In this document: positions 35,021 through 43,257 of the stretch, one piece after another
Layout of the letters: each line of letters begins with the position of its first letter
Position numbering within the stretch: position 1 is the first letter of the stretch
Source of the DNA: Acidobacteriota bacterium
Lineage (GTDB): Bacteria > Acidobacteriota > Terriglobia > Terriglobales > Acidobacteriaceae
Assembly: GCA_021779935.1 (NCBI GenBank)
Contig: JAJXZT010000030.1
Span: forward strand, 1 to 62,353
Length of the DNA: 62,353 bases
Direction: 5' to 3'
Notes under the pieces: model-generated
Told to the model about the DNA's origin: nothing
Databases searched by the model: none
The model's input: the letters and a program-made list of their open reading frames with translations, nothing else
Position numbers and translations under genes: made by a program

Positions 35021-36067
35021 GTGTCTAAGTTTTTCGACAATCCGCTTGAGCGCACGGCGCCGCCCGAGGCGCGTGTCCCGGCCTCATTCCAGATCGGTCG
35101 CGTGACCATCGCTCCCGCCACCGTCCTTGCGCCCATGGCCGGCGTCACCGACACCGTCTTTCGCCGTTTCATTCGCGAGATGGGTGGCTGCGGCCTGCTC
35201 ATGACCGAGTTCACCTCGGCCGATGGAGTCCTCCGCGCCAAGGACCGGAAGGCCAAGCGCTACCTGCATTTCTACGCGGACGAGCACCCGATCTCCGCCC
35301 AGCTCTTCGGCTCCAATCCCGAGACGCTCTGCGAAGCGGCGAAGATGATCGAGGGCCTCGGCTTCGACCTCGTCGATCTCAACCTCGGCTGTCCGGCCAA
35401 GAAGGTCGTCAAGTGCAATGGCGGCTCAGGCCTCCTCCGCGATCTCCCGCTCATCGAGCGCATCTTCCGCTCCGTGCGCGCCGCCGTAACCATCCCCTTC
35501 ACCGTCAAGTTCCGCGCCGGATGGAGCGAGAAGGAGCTGGTCTATCGCGACCTCGCCCGCGTTGCCGAGGATTGCGGTCTCGACGCCATCGCCATGCACG
35601 CTCGCACCCGCGAGCAGGGTTATACCGGACAGGCGCAGTGGGACTGGATCGCCCACCTCAAGCAGATTGTCAAGATTCCCGTCATCGGCAATGGCGACAT
35701 CCGCACGCCGGAAGATGCTGCCGCCATGGTCGCCCACACCGGTTGCGACGCCGTCATGATCGGGCGCTCCGCCGCTTCCAACCCGTGGATCTTCCGCCAG
35801 ATTGAGCAGTACACCCTCGCCGGCCGTTACGACGTTGCCAGCGAAAGCGACCGCTACGCCATGATCCGCAAATATTTCGGCATGTTGATCGAGGAAGGCT
35901 TCCCCGACTCGCCGGGAAAGATGAAGCAGTTCGCCTCGTGGTTCACCCACGGAGTCCACAACGGCAGCCATCTGCGCAAGGCCATCTACGACGCGCGCGA
36001 CGAGCACCAGATTCTCTCCGCCGTCGAGGAGTTCTTCGAGAAGTTGCTGAACGACAGCGCGGCGTGA
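35021..36067 (+). CDS. dusB: tRNA-dihydrouridine synthase (DusB type)
   Basis: 348 residues, starting at GTG 35021. FMN-dependent TIM-barrel enzyme that reduces uridines in the tRNA D-loop. Family markers: LAPMAGVTDTVFR at the FMN site, the catalytic cysteine in LNLGCPAKKV, KFRAGWSEK, AIAMHARTREQGYTG, and IGNGDIRTPEDA. C-terminal helical domain is complete. No strong ribosome site precedes the GTG. In enterobacteria dusB precedes fis; here no fis follows. Confidence 0.93.
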   Translation: MSKFFDNPLERTAPPEARVPASFQIGRVTIAPATVLAPMAGVTDTVFRRFIREMGGCGLLMTEFTSADGVLRAKDRKAKRYLHFYADEHPISAQLFGSNPETLCEAAKMIEGLGFDLVDLNLGCPAKKVVKCNGGSGLLRDLPLIERIFRSVRAAVTIPFTVKFRAGWSEKELVYRDLARVAEDCGLDAIAMHARTREQGYTGQAQWDWIAHLKQIVKIPVIGNGDIRTPEDAAAMVAHTGCDAVMIGRSAASNPWIFRQIEQYTLAGRYDVASESDRYAMIRKYFGMLIEEGFPDSPGKMKQFASWFTHGVHNGSHLRKAIYDARDEHQILSAVEEFFEKLLNDSAA

Positions 36068-36090
36068 TCCACGCGCAAGAATCCCGCCGC

Positions 36091-36130
36091 CCCTAATACC
36101 TAACGCCTAGTACCCAATACCCAGTACCTA
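36091..36130. repeat. Short degenerate tandem repeat downstream of dusB
   Basis: A run of 7-9-base units of the form (C)CTAATACC / TAGTACC / CAATACC / CAGTACC in the space between two convergent genes. It overlaps the last codon of the zinc-ribbon gene. Likely neutral, but similar to other short repeats in this window's intergenic spaces. Confidence 0.5.
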
Positions 36131-36637
36131 CATCCCTCTTTCCAGCGCCTCATACTCCCGGTCCGCATCCCGCGACAGCAGCACCCAGATCGTATAGATT
36201 CCCAGCGCCGTTCCGAACGGGATATCGAGCAGTGAGAGGAATGCCAACACCAATGTAAGAATGCGCGCCCAGGGAGCTCGTTGCAGCAACCCGATGCCCG
36301 TAATCACAGCTGCCACGCCCTTTGCCAGGAGAAACACCGATACCATTGCAAGGATGTTTCCGACGAAGCCATGAACTTCCGATGGCATCTGCGGCGCCAT
36401 AAATCCCGGAAAAACGCTGTGTGAGAAGAAATAGAGGAATCCGCCGCCCAGGAATTTCAGTCCTGCGTACACAATCCACAGGATCGCCAGAATGTGAATG
36501 TGGCGTCGCACCCGGTTCTCCGGGACTACGGCTGGCGGAATTGGATATGCAGTTGGGGAAGAGGGAAAGGCTTTACCGCACGACGCGCAGAATCGTTGTT
36601 CCGGCTGTACTTGCGCTCCGCATGAATCGCAGAACAT
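36128..36637 (-). CDS. Zinc-ribbon multi-pass membrane protein
   Basis: 169 residues from ATG 36637 (AGGAGG upstream). The N-terminus is a zinc ribbon, MFCDSCGAQV...RFCASCGKAF, with two CxxC pairs, followed by a Pro-rich linker and four membrane helices. This layout (zinc_ribbon_2 plus DUF-type membrane region) is common in Acidobacteriota and Bacteroidota. Function unknown. Confidence 0.75.
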   Translation of the reverse strand: MFCDSCGAQVQPEQRFCASCGKAFPSSPTAYPIPPAVVPENRVRRHIHILAILWIVYAGLKFLGGGFLYFFSHSVFPGFMAPQMPSEVHGFVGNILAMVSVFLLAKGVAAVITGIGLLQRAPWARILTLVLAFLSLLDIPFGTALGIYTIWVLLSRDADREYEALERGM

Positions 36638-36838
36638 CGTCGCCTCCTGAACGGGACGTGCACGGAACGCGATCAAACTGGTGCCCGCCCGCTGTAGTGG
36701 TACGGCTGCGGCTGGTATTTTGTTCCATGGCGGTGAGGATGGCGAGTTTATTTTGCAGTGTTCTGGATGGATGACCTTGAATGGGGCCGGTGAAATTGCT
36801 GGAAGGGAATATGCGACTTACAGTTTATCAATCGTCAA

Positions 36839-37300
36839 TCACTTCACTTCCAGTTTCATCCCCACATGGCTTGCCACAAATCCCAGCCGTTCGTAGAGAC
36901 GCTTCGCCTCGGCGCGGACATTGTGTGTCGTCAGTTGCACTCGTTTGCAACCGCGTTCCTTCGCCATGGCGATCGCGTGTCGCAGCATCTGCGTTCCATA
37001 TCCCTTTCCCCGGAGATGCGATGCCACCCGCACTCCTTCAATCTGCATTCGCCACGCGCCGCGTCCGCCGAGTCCTGGCAGCGTCACCAGTTGCATCGAG
37101 CCGATGATCTTTCCCTTCAGTTCCGCCACCACGATCATCACGCTCCCCGACGCCTCAATTGCACGGAATGCTTCCACGTACACCGGGTCCGGCGGATCGC
37201 TCACAATCTCCCGCTTCTTTCCTTCGATGTCGTCGGCCAGCATCGCCACCAGCGTCGGCAGGTCCGCCTCGGTCGCTCGCCGGAACTTCAACTCAGCCAT
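36839..37300 (-). CDS. GNAT-family N-acetyltransferase
   Basis: 153 residues, full-length GNAT fold. The acetyl-CoA pocket is IEGVRVASHLRGKGYGTQML (motif A, RGKGYG), followed by RLYERLGFVASHVGM. The subgroup with GGRGAWRMQIEGVRV often acetylates small amines or amino acids; substrate unknown. Located 17 bp beyond a polypyrimidine run and next to an MBL-fold gene in the same direction. Confidence 0.85.
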   Translation of the reverse strand: MAELKFRRATEADLPTLVAMLADDIEGKKREIVSDPPDPVYVEAFRAIEASGSVMIVVAELKGKIIGSMQLVTLPGLGGRGAWRMQIEGVRVASHLRGKGYGTQMLRHAIAMAKERGCKRVQLTTHNVRAEAKRLYERLGFVASHVGMKLEVK

Positions 37301-37349
37301 CGCCTCACAGTCGTTTTTTATACTTTTACCTTTTCACTTTTACCTTTCC

Positions 37350-38192
37350 TCACTCCACCGCCTTCGTCGTGTACTTCCCGTCCTCCGTCTTTGTCACGTA
37401 CGCCAGCGGGGTCTTCGGATCGTGCGTAAAGGCTACCAGCCAGTGTTCCGGAATCGCCTCGCCGTAGAATCTGTGCCGATTGTCGATGCAGTCGATTGGG
37501 AACAGGTCGTATCCCATCACCCACGTCGGATGCACATGCGCCGTCGTCGGGATCAGGTCTCCGATGTAGCACCCGGTCTTTCCGTTTGATCGGAATATCA
37601 CTGCCTGGTGATTTGCCGTGTGTCCCGGATAGATCCTCACGCTGATGCCCGGCACGATCTCCGCGTCTCCGTCCAGCAGTGTCGCCTGCCCATTTTTCAC
37701 CAGCGGATCGTAGTTGTCCGTCAGGTAGCTCACCCTGTCGCGCTCGTGCTGCACATGCGCGTGCGCTAGTTCGCCCTTCTGGAAGTAGTACTTCGCGCGT
37801 GGAAAGGTCGGAACTACCGTCCCGTCCGGGCGCTTCGTCGTGTTCCATCCGCAGTGGTCGAAGTGCAGGTGGGTATTGATCACGATGTCGATCTCGTCCG
37901 GCGCGACCTTCGCTTCTTCCAGTGCCTTCATCAGAAGCATGTCATTGCCGTAGATGTTCACGCTCTTCTCGGGCAGCTTATTGCCAATGCCGGTTTCAAT
38001 CAGCACCGTATGTTCACCCGTGCGGATCACCAGCGAGTTCAATCCAAGGCGCAGCCGGTTCAACTCGTCGGGCTTGAATTTCTTTTCCCAGAGCACCTTC
38101 GGCACCACGCCAAACATGGCTCCGCCATCGAGGTAATATCCGCCATCGGAAACAGCTATGAGTTCGAAATTACCGAGTGTTGTTTTTTGCAT
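37350..38192 (-). CDS. MBL-fold metallo-hydrolase
   Basis: 280 residues. The zinc site HxHxDH is present in NTHLHFDHCGWN, with a second His in the GHTANHQ segment (RIYPGHTANHQAVIF) and an Asp in GDLIPTTAH. It resembles AHL-lactonase/quercetinase-like members of the superfamily (GGYYLDGGAMFGVVP near the start). It likely hydrolyses an ester or lactone; no substrate can be deduced. Ends in a polypurine-type repeat region. Followed at 49 bp by the acetyltransferase on the same strand. Confidence 0.85.
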   Translation of the reverse strand: MQKTTLGNFELIAVSDGGYYLDGGAMFGVVPKVLWEKKFKPDELNRLRLGLNSLVIRTGEHTVLIETGIGNKLPEKSVNIYGNDMLLMKALEEAKVAPDEIDIVINTHLHFDHCGWNTTKRPDGTVVPTFPRAKYYFQKGELAHAHVQHERDRVSYLTDNYDPLVKNGQATLLDGDAEIVPGISVRIYPGHTANHQAVIFRSNGKTGCYIGDLIPTTAHVHPTWVMGYDLFPIDCIDNRHRFYGEAIPEHWLVAFTHDPKTPLAYVTKTEDGKYTTKAVE

Positions 38193-38414
38193 GTCGTGCT
38201 CCCGCGAACCGCCTCCAACGTTTCTCTCGCCCTGTAAATTTGTGCTGGCAAACTCACTAGGATATCGCAGATTCCGGCGTTTCTGGGGGGCCGGATTGTC
38301 CCATCTCCGGAGTCAGGCTTGCTGTCGAGCCCGCTATTTTGCGCCTCCGTCTGCCCCGGAGGCATCTATCTCCCGTGCGGTGTTCTTGCTCGCCGCGCCA
38401 TTTTCCGGAGTGAC

Positions 38415-38600
38415 ATGAACCTTCTCGTCAAGCTAATGCGTACCTTTCACCTCGTTGTCGGCATCACTCCTCCCAGCAAGGAGAACGAACGACTCGTCAC
38501 TCTCATCTGGGCCGTCTGTATTCTCGGCATGTTCGCCATGATCTTCTTTCTTGGCCGCGAACTCGTTATCGGCATGCTCACCTCCAACGCCGCCCACTAG
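38415..38600 (+). CDS. Small single-TM membrane protein
   Basis: 61 residues from ATG 38415, with GGAG four bases upstream. One membrane helix (about 30-50; WAVCILGMFAMIFFLG), a basic N-terminal part and a short C-terminus. It lies on the plus strand between the MBL-fold gene and parB. A short AT-rich palindromic stretch (38619-38638) follows. No known family. Confidence 0.6.
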   Translation: MNLLVKLMRTFHLVVGITPPSKENERLVTLIWAVCILGMFAMIFFLGRELVIGMLTSNAAH

Positions 38601-38618
38601 GCTTTTCAATGGATCGAC

Positions 38619-38638
38619 ATATATCGATATATATAATT
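38619..38638. repeat. AT-rich palindromic repeat, copy 1
   Basis: ATATATCGATATATATAATT. A nearly identical stretch lies inside rsmG at 42578-42595. See findings. Confidence 0.6.
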
Positions 38639-38676
38639 CAGGAAAAGGCGCGTCAATAAGCGCGCCCCTTCTTTGC

Positions 38677-38706
38677 TTGAAACTCGAAACTTGAAACTGC
38701 TTTCCT
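38677..38706. repeat. GAAACTCGAAACTTG repeat beside parB
   Basis: A 30-bp segment identical to 56503-56532 within tilS. It ends across the parB stop codon, so the parB C-terminus overlaps it. Confidence 0.8.
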
Positions 38707-39586
38707 ACTGCTTCATCCCCAGCGCATCCAGCACCCGGTCAAAGTCCTCCAGCGTCTTGTACTGGATTACGATCTTTCCCTTGCCCTTCTTGTCGTCGAT
38801 GCTGACCTTCACGCCCAGTACGCGTTCCAGTTCTTTCTCTGCCTCTCGCACGTTCGGGTCAACCTTCCGCTCCGGCGCTTCCGGCTTTTCCGCTGGATGC
38901 ATCAGGTTATAGACTGCGCCTTCCACCTGTCGCACTGACATCGATAGCTGCACCGCCCGTTGCGCCAGCTTCGTCATCGCCTCCGGAGAATCCAGTCCCA
39001 TCAGCGCCTTGGCATGACCGAAGCTTAGCTTATCCTCCGCCACCATCGCCTGCACTTCGGCAGGCAGCTTCAGCAGCCTGAGGAAGTTTGCCACCGACGA
39101 CCGTTCCTTCCCGGTCCGCTGCGCCATCTGCTCCTGGGTCAACCCAAACTCTTTCCCCAGCCGCTCATAAGCGCGAGCCTGCTCCATGGCGTTCAGGTCC
39201 TCGCGTTGCAGGTTCTCGATGATCGTGATCTCCATCGCCTGCTCGTTTGAAACCTGCTTCACGATTGCCGGGACGGTCTTCTTTCCCACCCGTTGCGACG
39301 CCTGCCAGCGGCGCTCGCCGGCAATTAACTGGAAGCGTCCACCGGTCGAAGGCCTCACCACGATCGGCTGCACCACACCTTGTACTTTGATTGACTCCGC
39401 CAGTTCATTCAGCGCCACTTCGTCAAAGTGCATGCGTGTCTGGTACGGGTTACGGTCAATCAGTTCGACGGCTATCTCGCGCACGGTCTCACCCGCCGTG
39501 TGTGTCGGAGCCGCACCTCTCGCCGCTGGCAGCAGCGTATCCAGCCCGCGCCCCAGCACCTTCCGTTTGTCGTTTGTTGCCTGCAT
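38705..39586 (-). CDS. parB: Chromosome partitioning protein ParB
   Basis: 293 residues. N-terminal CTPase domain with box II-type GERRWQASQ and NLQREDLNAMEQARAYERL, the helix-turn-helix (EQMAQRTGKERSSVANFLRLL), and a C-terminal dimerisation region ending RVLDALGMKQ. It binds parS sites near oriC and spreads as a CTP clamp. It lies 64 bp downstream of parA in the same operon; three parS sites flank parA upstream. Confidence 0.96.
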   Translation of the reverse strand: MQATNDKRKVLGRGLDTLLPAARGAAPTHTAGETVREIAVELIDRNPYQTRMHFDEVALNELAESIKVQGVVQPIVVRPSTGGRFQLIAGERRWQASQRVGKKTVPAIVKQVSNEQAMEITIIENLQREDLNAMEQARAYERLGKEFGLTQEQMAQRTGKERSSVANFLRLLKLPAEVQAMVAEDKLSFGHAKALMGLDSPEAMTKLAQRAVQLSMSVRQVEGAVYNLMHPAEKPEAPERKVDPNVREAEKELERVLGVKVSIDDKKGKGKIVIQYKTLEDFDRVLDALGMKQ

Positions 39587-39650
39587 GGTTTCCCTTTTCT
39601 ATCAATAACTTGGCACACCCCGCATTTTGTCGGGTGTCCGCCGGTTCAAT

Positions 39651-40478
39651 CTATTCCACTGAGGGTTGGGCTGGAATCGCCGGGATTTCCGGCAGGGCCG
39701 TGCCGTTCATCCGCCTTGTCTGGCGATCCATTACTTCCTTGGCCAGCTTGATATAACTTTCCGCGCCGCGCGACCGTGGATCGTACAGCAGCGCCGGCTT
39801 CCCGTGGCTCGGAGCCTCCGCCAGCCGCACATTCCGCGGAATCGCCGTCTCGAACATCAGGTCGCCGAAATAATTCTTTAACTCTGACGTTACTCCCTGC
39901 GCCAGGTTCGTCCGTTCGTCATACATCGTCATCACCACGCCCTCGACCGCCAATCCCTGGTTGAGTTCCTGCCGTATACGCTCAATCGTGTCCAGCAATT
40001 CGCTGACACCCTCCAGCGCGAAGTATTCTGCCTGCATCGGCACCAGCACCGAATCCGCCGCCACCAACGCGTTCAGCGTCAGCAGATCCAACGCCGGCGG
40101 GCAATCCAGCACAATGAACTCATAATTCCCGCGTACACTTTCCAGTGCATGACGTAGCCGGTACTCCCTGAAGTCGGCGTTTACCAGTTCGATGTTCGCC
40201 CCGATCAGGTTCTTGCTGGAAGGCACAATCCATAGGTGGTCCAACTCCGTCTTCTGCACGATCGCCTCGATCGGTATCTCTCCCATGATGAGGTGATACG
40301 TGCTGGGCCGTTCTGGATCCTTCGTGAAGCCGATACCGCTTGAGCTGTTTGACTGCGGATCGCAGTCCACCAGCAGCGTATTGACCTCTGCGGCCGCGAA
40401 CGACGCAGCCAAATTGATCGCGGTGGTTGTTTTTCCTACCCCGCCTTTCTGATTTGCAATGGCGATGACCCGGGCCAT
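39651..40478 (-). CDS. parA: Chromosome partitioning ATPase ParA
   Basis: 275 residues from ATG 40478 (GGAAGGG ribosome site). Deviant Walker A at the start (ANQKGGVGKTTTAINLA), Walker A' (DCDPQSNSSSG) and Walker B (FIVLDCPPALDLLT). No N-terminal DNA-binding extension, as expected for chromosomal ParA/Soj. It drives segregation together with ParB-parS. The upstream region carries three parS sites, so ParB can bind next to its own operon promoter. Confidence 0.96.
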   Translation of the reverse strand: MARVIAIANQKGGVGKTTTAINLAASFAAAEVNTLLVDCDPQSNSSSGIGFTKDPERPSTYHLIMGEIPIEAIVQKTELDHLWIVPSSKNLIGANIELVNADFREYRLRHALESVRGNYEFIVLDCPPALDLLTLNALVAADSVLVPMQAEYFALEGVSELLDTIERIRQELNQGLAVEGVVMTMYDERTNLAQGVTSELKNYFGDLMFETAIPRNVRLAEAPSHGKPALLYDPRSRGAESYIKLAKEVMDRQTRRMNGTALPEIPAIPAQPSVE

Positions 40479-40638
40479 GATTCCCTTCCTGCACACGGGC
40501 GGTAGACGGCTCCGCCCCGTCGCCGTTTGGCGAACTCAGAGACTATCGAAGCCTCTCCCGACTCGCAACTGTGACTTTGTCGGACTTCTGTGGATTCAGT
40601 GGATAATCCGGCGAAAACTCTGTTTTTGAGAGGTAAAG

Positions 40639-40654
40639 TGTTCCACGTGGAACA
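40639..40654. promoter_or_regulatory. parS: parS site 1
   Basis: TGTTCCACGTGGAACA, a perfect 16-bp palindrome differing from the canonical parS (TGTTTCACGTGAAACA) at one symmetric pair. Confidence 0.92.
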
Positions 40655-40695
40655 CTCCATAACCATTGATCCCGCATGAGTTACGCGAACTCGAA

Positions 40696-40711
40696 TGTTC
40701 CACGTGGAACA
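40696..40711. promoter_or_regulatory. parS: parS site 2
   Basis: A second identical copy of TGTTCCACGTGGAACA, 57 bp from the first. Confidence 0.92.
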
Positions 40712-40776
40712 TTCCACAACTTTTCCGCAAACATTCGGGAATCCAATCAGTAAACCCGTTCCAGCACCTCAATAAT

Positions 40777-40792
40777 TGTTCCACGTGGAACG
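40777..40792. promoter_or_regulatory. parS: parS site 3
   Basis: TGTTCCACGTGGAACG, one base from the other two copies, 81 bp after site 2. Confidence 0.88.
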
Positions 40793-40854
40793 TTCAACTT
40801 CTTCTCTCGACCTTCCGAACCATTTGCTACTATAGTGCCGCTCTGAAAGTTCCT

Positions 40855-42012
40855 ATGACCGTGACCACCGAACTCCCCGTCCCTACCCCATCGCGCCTCC
40901 TCTCACTCGACATCTTTCGCGGCGCCACCATCGCCGCCATGATCCTCGTCAACGATCCCGGCGATTGGGGACACGTCTACAGCCCGCTCCTGCACGCCGA
41001 GTGGCATGGTTGGACTCCCACTGATCTCATCTTCCCCTTCTTTCTCTTTATCGTCGGCGTCTCCCTGGCCTTCTCCTTTGCCAGTCGTATCGCCCGCGGC
41101 GACTCGCCCCGCGCCCTCTACCTCCACTCCCTCCAGCGCGCCGCCATCATTTTCGGCCTTGGTCTCTTTCTCAACGGGTTCCCTTACTTCCCACTCTCCC
41201 GCATTCGTATCTTCGGAGTCCTCCAGCGAATCGGCCTCGTCTACCTCCTGGCCGCATTCATTTACCTCATCTTCCGCCGCCACCTGCGCCCCGTAATCAT
41301 CGCCATCGCTGTTCTCCTGCTCGGCTACTGGGCGCTCATGACGCTTGTCCCCGTACCCGGCTTTGGTTCCGGCAACCTCGCTCCTCCTGATGCTTCTGGC
41401 ATGGTCGGGAACCTTGCAGCCTACGTCGACCGTCTCGCACTCTCCGGTCACATGTGGCGCAAGTTCTGGGATCCCGAAGGTCTTCTCAGCACTCTCCCAG
41501 CCGTGGCCACCACCCTCCTCGGCATCCTCGCCGGACACTGGCTCCGCTCCCATCAGCCTCAAGATATAAAATTCCACGGCCTTGCCGCCGCTGGCGTGGC
41601 CGCTATCGTCATCGGAGGAATCTGGGGTCGGTGGTTTCCAATCAACAAGAGTCTCTGGACCAGCTCCTACACGGTCTTCACCGCCGGCTTCGCCTGTGTT
41701 GTGCTCGCGATTTGTTATTGGTTGGTGGATATCAAAGGGTGGCGACGCTGGGCAGCGCCATTCATCTGGCTGGGGACGAACCCCTTGGCGATCTTCTTTG
41801 CCTCAACCTTCGTTGCCAAGTGTCTTATCATTTTCCATGTGCCCGGCACTGGCCCCAAGCCGCTCTCTTGGCAGGGATACTTCTATCAGCATTTCTTCGC
41901 GCCCCTCGGCCAGCCAATCCATACCTCGCTTGCCTGGGCGCTCTGCTTCGTGACCGTTTTCACCGCGCTAGCATTTGTTCTCTACAAGAAACATATATTT
42001 ATCAAAGTGTAA
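40855..42012 (+). CDS. NagX-like multi-pass acyltransferase-type membrane protein
   Basis: 385 residues from ATG 40855. About ten membrane helices. The opening RLLSLDIFRGATIAAMILVN followed by WHGWTPTDLIFPFFLFIVGVS matches the heparan-alpha-glucosaminide N-acetyltransferase/NagX (DUF5009) family. Bacterial relatives are thought to act on amino sugars or act as N-acetylglucosamine transporters. It diverges from parA, with the parS sites in between. It is convergent to rsmG. Confidence 0.82.
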   Translation: MTVTTELPVPTPSRLLSLDIFRGATIAAMILVNDPGDWGHVYSPLLHAEWHGWTPTDLIFPFFLFIVGVSLAFSFASRIARGDSPRALYLHSLQRAAIIFGLGLFLNGFPYFPLSRIRIFGVLQRIGLVYLLAAFIYLIFRRHLRPVIIAIAVLLLGYWALMTLVPVPGFGSGNLAPPDASGMVGNLAAYVDRLALSGHMWRKFWDPEGLLSTLPAVATTLLGILAGHWLRSHQPQDIKFHGLAAAGVAAIVIGGIWGRWFPINKSLWTSSYTVFTAGFACVVLAICYWLVDIKGWRRWAAPFIWLGTNPLAIFFASTFVAKCLIIFHVPGTGPKPLSWQGYFYQHFFAPLGQPIHTSLAWALCFVTVFTALAFVLYKKHIFIKV

Positions 42013-42040
42013 ATTGCAAATTGCAATCAGTAACGGTCAG

Positions 42041-42667
42041 TTACTCGCCAGAATGCCCTACAAGGACCACTCTGGCCTGCGATTCTGGGATTGGAACCGC
42101 TACCTCCCATTGGAATCCTGGCAATAATCGCTGTGCTTGCTCCACTTGGCCGCTTCCGATCAGGATCGCCAACTTCCCGTCCTTTTCGACTAAGCCTCCC
42201 GCCACAGGCAGCGCCACCTCGAATTTCTCTACCGCGCGCAGTGTTACCAGGCCGGCCTTTCCCGTGAAATCTTCTGCGCGTTTATCGAAGACCTCCACGC
42301 CGCTCACCCGCAGCGCCCGCACCGCCTCGCGCAGAAACGTTGCCTTCTTGCTGTGCGACTCGATCAGTGTCATTCGAATTCCCGGGGCCCAGAGCTTCAG
42401 CGGCATTCCTGGAAATCCCGCGCCCGACCCTACGTCGATCGCCGTCCCCGTCGCATCTCTCTCCAGCAGTCGTGACGCCGCAAACAGCGACTCTCCGAAA
42501 TGACGACGCACCATGTCTTCCGGAGCGCGCACGGCCGTCAGGTTCATCCGTGCATTCCACTTCGTTAATATATCTATATATATCGATATATAATTGAGCG
42601 TCTCTTCGCCCACCGTTTCCGCGCCCACGTATGGCCGCAGCAGCTCCGCGATTCGTTCCGTATGCAT
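42041..42667 (-). CDS. rsmG: 16S rRNA (guanine-527 N7) methyltransferase RsmG
   Basis: 208 residues from ATG 42667 (GAAGGCG upstream). SAM-binding motif I AIDVGSGAGFPGMPLKL, then TLIESHSKKATFLREAV and VTLRAVEKF are as in GidB/RsmG. It methylates N7 of G527 in 16S rRNA. Linkage with parAB fits the ori region of many bacteria. Residues ~25-35 (YISIYIDIL) are encoded by an AT-rich palindromic repeat also seen at 38619. Confidence 0.95.
   Translation of the reverse strand: MHTERIAELLRPYVGAETVGEETLNYISIYIDILTKWNARMNLTAVRAPEDMVRRHFGESLFAASRLLERDATGTAIDVGSGAGFPGMPLKLWAPGIRMTLIESHSKKATFLREAVRALRVSGVEVFDKRAEDFTGKAGLVTLRAVEKFEVALPVAGGLVEKDGKLAILIGSGQVEQAQRLLPGFQWEVAVPIPESQARVVLVGHSGE
42578..42595. repeat. 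AT-rich palindromic repeat, copy 2 (inside rsmG)
   Basis: ATATATCGATATATAATT, same as 38619-38638 except for one missing TA. It encodes part of the N-terminal helix of RsmG and stands out against the GC-rich gene. Confidence 0.6.
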
Positions 42668-42783
42668 CGCCTTCAGCATACCGCACCGCCTGTCCACCTA
42701 TATGCCATACCATTTTTGTAACGAGTGCCACCCCGCCTGCATTCTTATAATATGAAGATTACTCGCACGGTGAGGAGGCAGTT

Positions 42784-43104
42784 TTGAGCGTTCCTGTCAT
42801 TCACGTAGAAGATTTGAAAGCCCGGTGTGATGCCGGCAAGCGGCCTTTTATTCTCGATGTCCGCGAGCCCCACGAATACCAGCAATGCAATCTTGGCGGC
42901 GTGCTTATTCCACTGAATACGCTTCCTGCCCGTCTCCACGAGCTCGACCCCAATTGTGAAATCGTTGTTCACTGCCGCAGTGGCGCGCGCAGTGCCAAGG
43001 CCGTGGAATTCCTCCAGGCGAATGGCTTCAAAAACGTCAAGAACCTTGCTGGTGGAATCCTTGCATGGTCGGCAAAAGTCGATCCCTCCATGCCGCAGTA
43101 CTAG
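42784..43104 (+). CDS. Single-domain rhodanese (sulfurtransferase)
   Basis: 106 residues, starting at TTG 42784 behind AGGAGG. A stand-alone rhodanese fold: FILDVREPHEY, then the active-site cysteine Cys64 in VVHCRSGARSAKAVEFL. Rhodaneses carry persulfide (or perselenide) on this cysteine. It lies upstream of the radical SAM gene and selD in the same direction, 153 bp before the former with a hairpin between. It may be an independent gene. Confidence 0.9.
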   Translation: MSVPVIHVEDLKARCDAGKRPFILDVREPHEYQQCNLGGVLIPLNTLPARLHELDPNCEIVVHCRSGARSAKAVEFLQANGFKNVKNLAGGILAWSAKVDPSMPQY

Positions 43105-43149
43105 GCAGCCCGTACATAGCAACTTTCGGCATAGAGCCGCCGCCAATCG

Positions 43150-43174
43150 TGCAGCCCGCCCAAAATGGGCTGCA
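43150..43174 (+). terminator. Hairpin between rhodanese and radical SAM genes
   Basis: Eight-base perfect stem TGCAGCCC/GGGCTGCA with a 9-base loop. No T-run follows, so it may be an attenuator or mRNA-stabilising hairpin rather than a full terminator. Confidence 0.45.
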
Positions 43175-43257
43175 TGAATTCACACTTCCAACACGAATTT
43201 ACAGCGAAGACCCGCTTTCCAGCCGTCTAATATCAACAGGTTGGAAAGTGGTGTGTC

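Larger units (their letters stand above)
40479..40854. promoter_or_regulatory. parAB upstream region with three parS sites
   Basis: 376 bp between parA (minus) and the NagX-like gene (plus). Apart from the three parS copies and promoters, I see nothing else that looks coding. Confidence 0.7.

Noticed and set aside
40903-41577. 224-residue acidic frame opposite the NagX-like gene
   Set aside because: Antisense shadow of a transmembrane protein, which typically yields Glu/Asp-rich frames.
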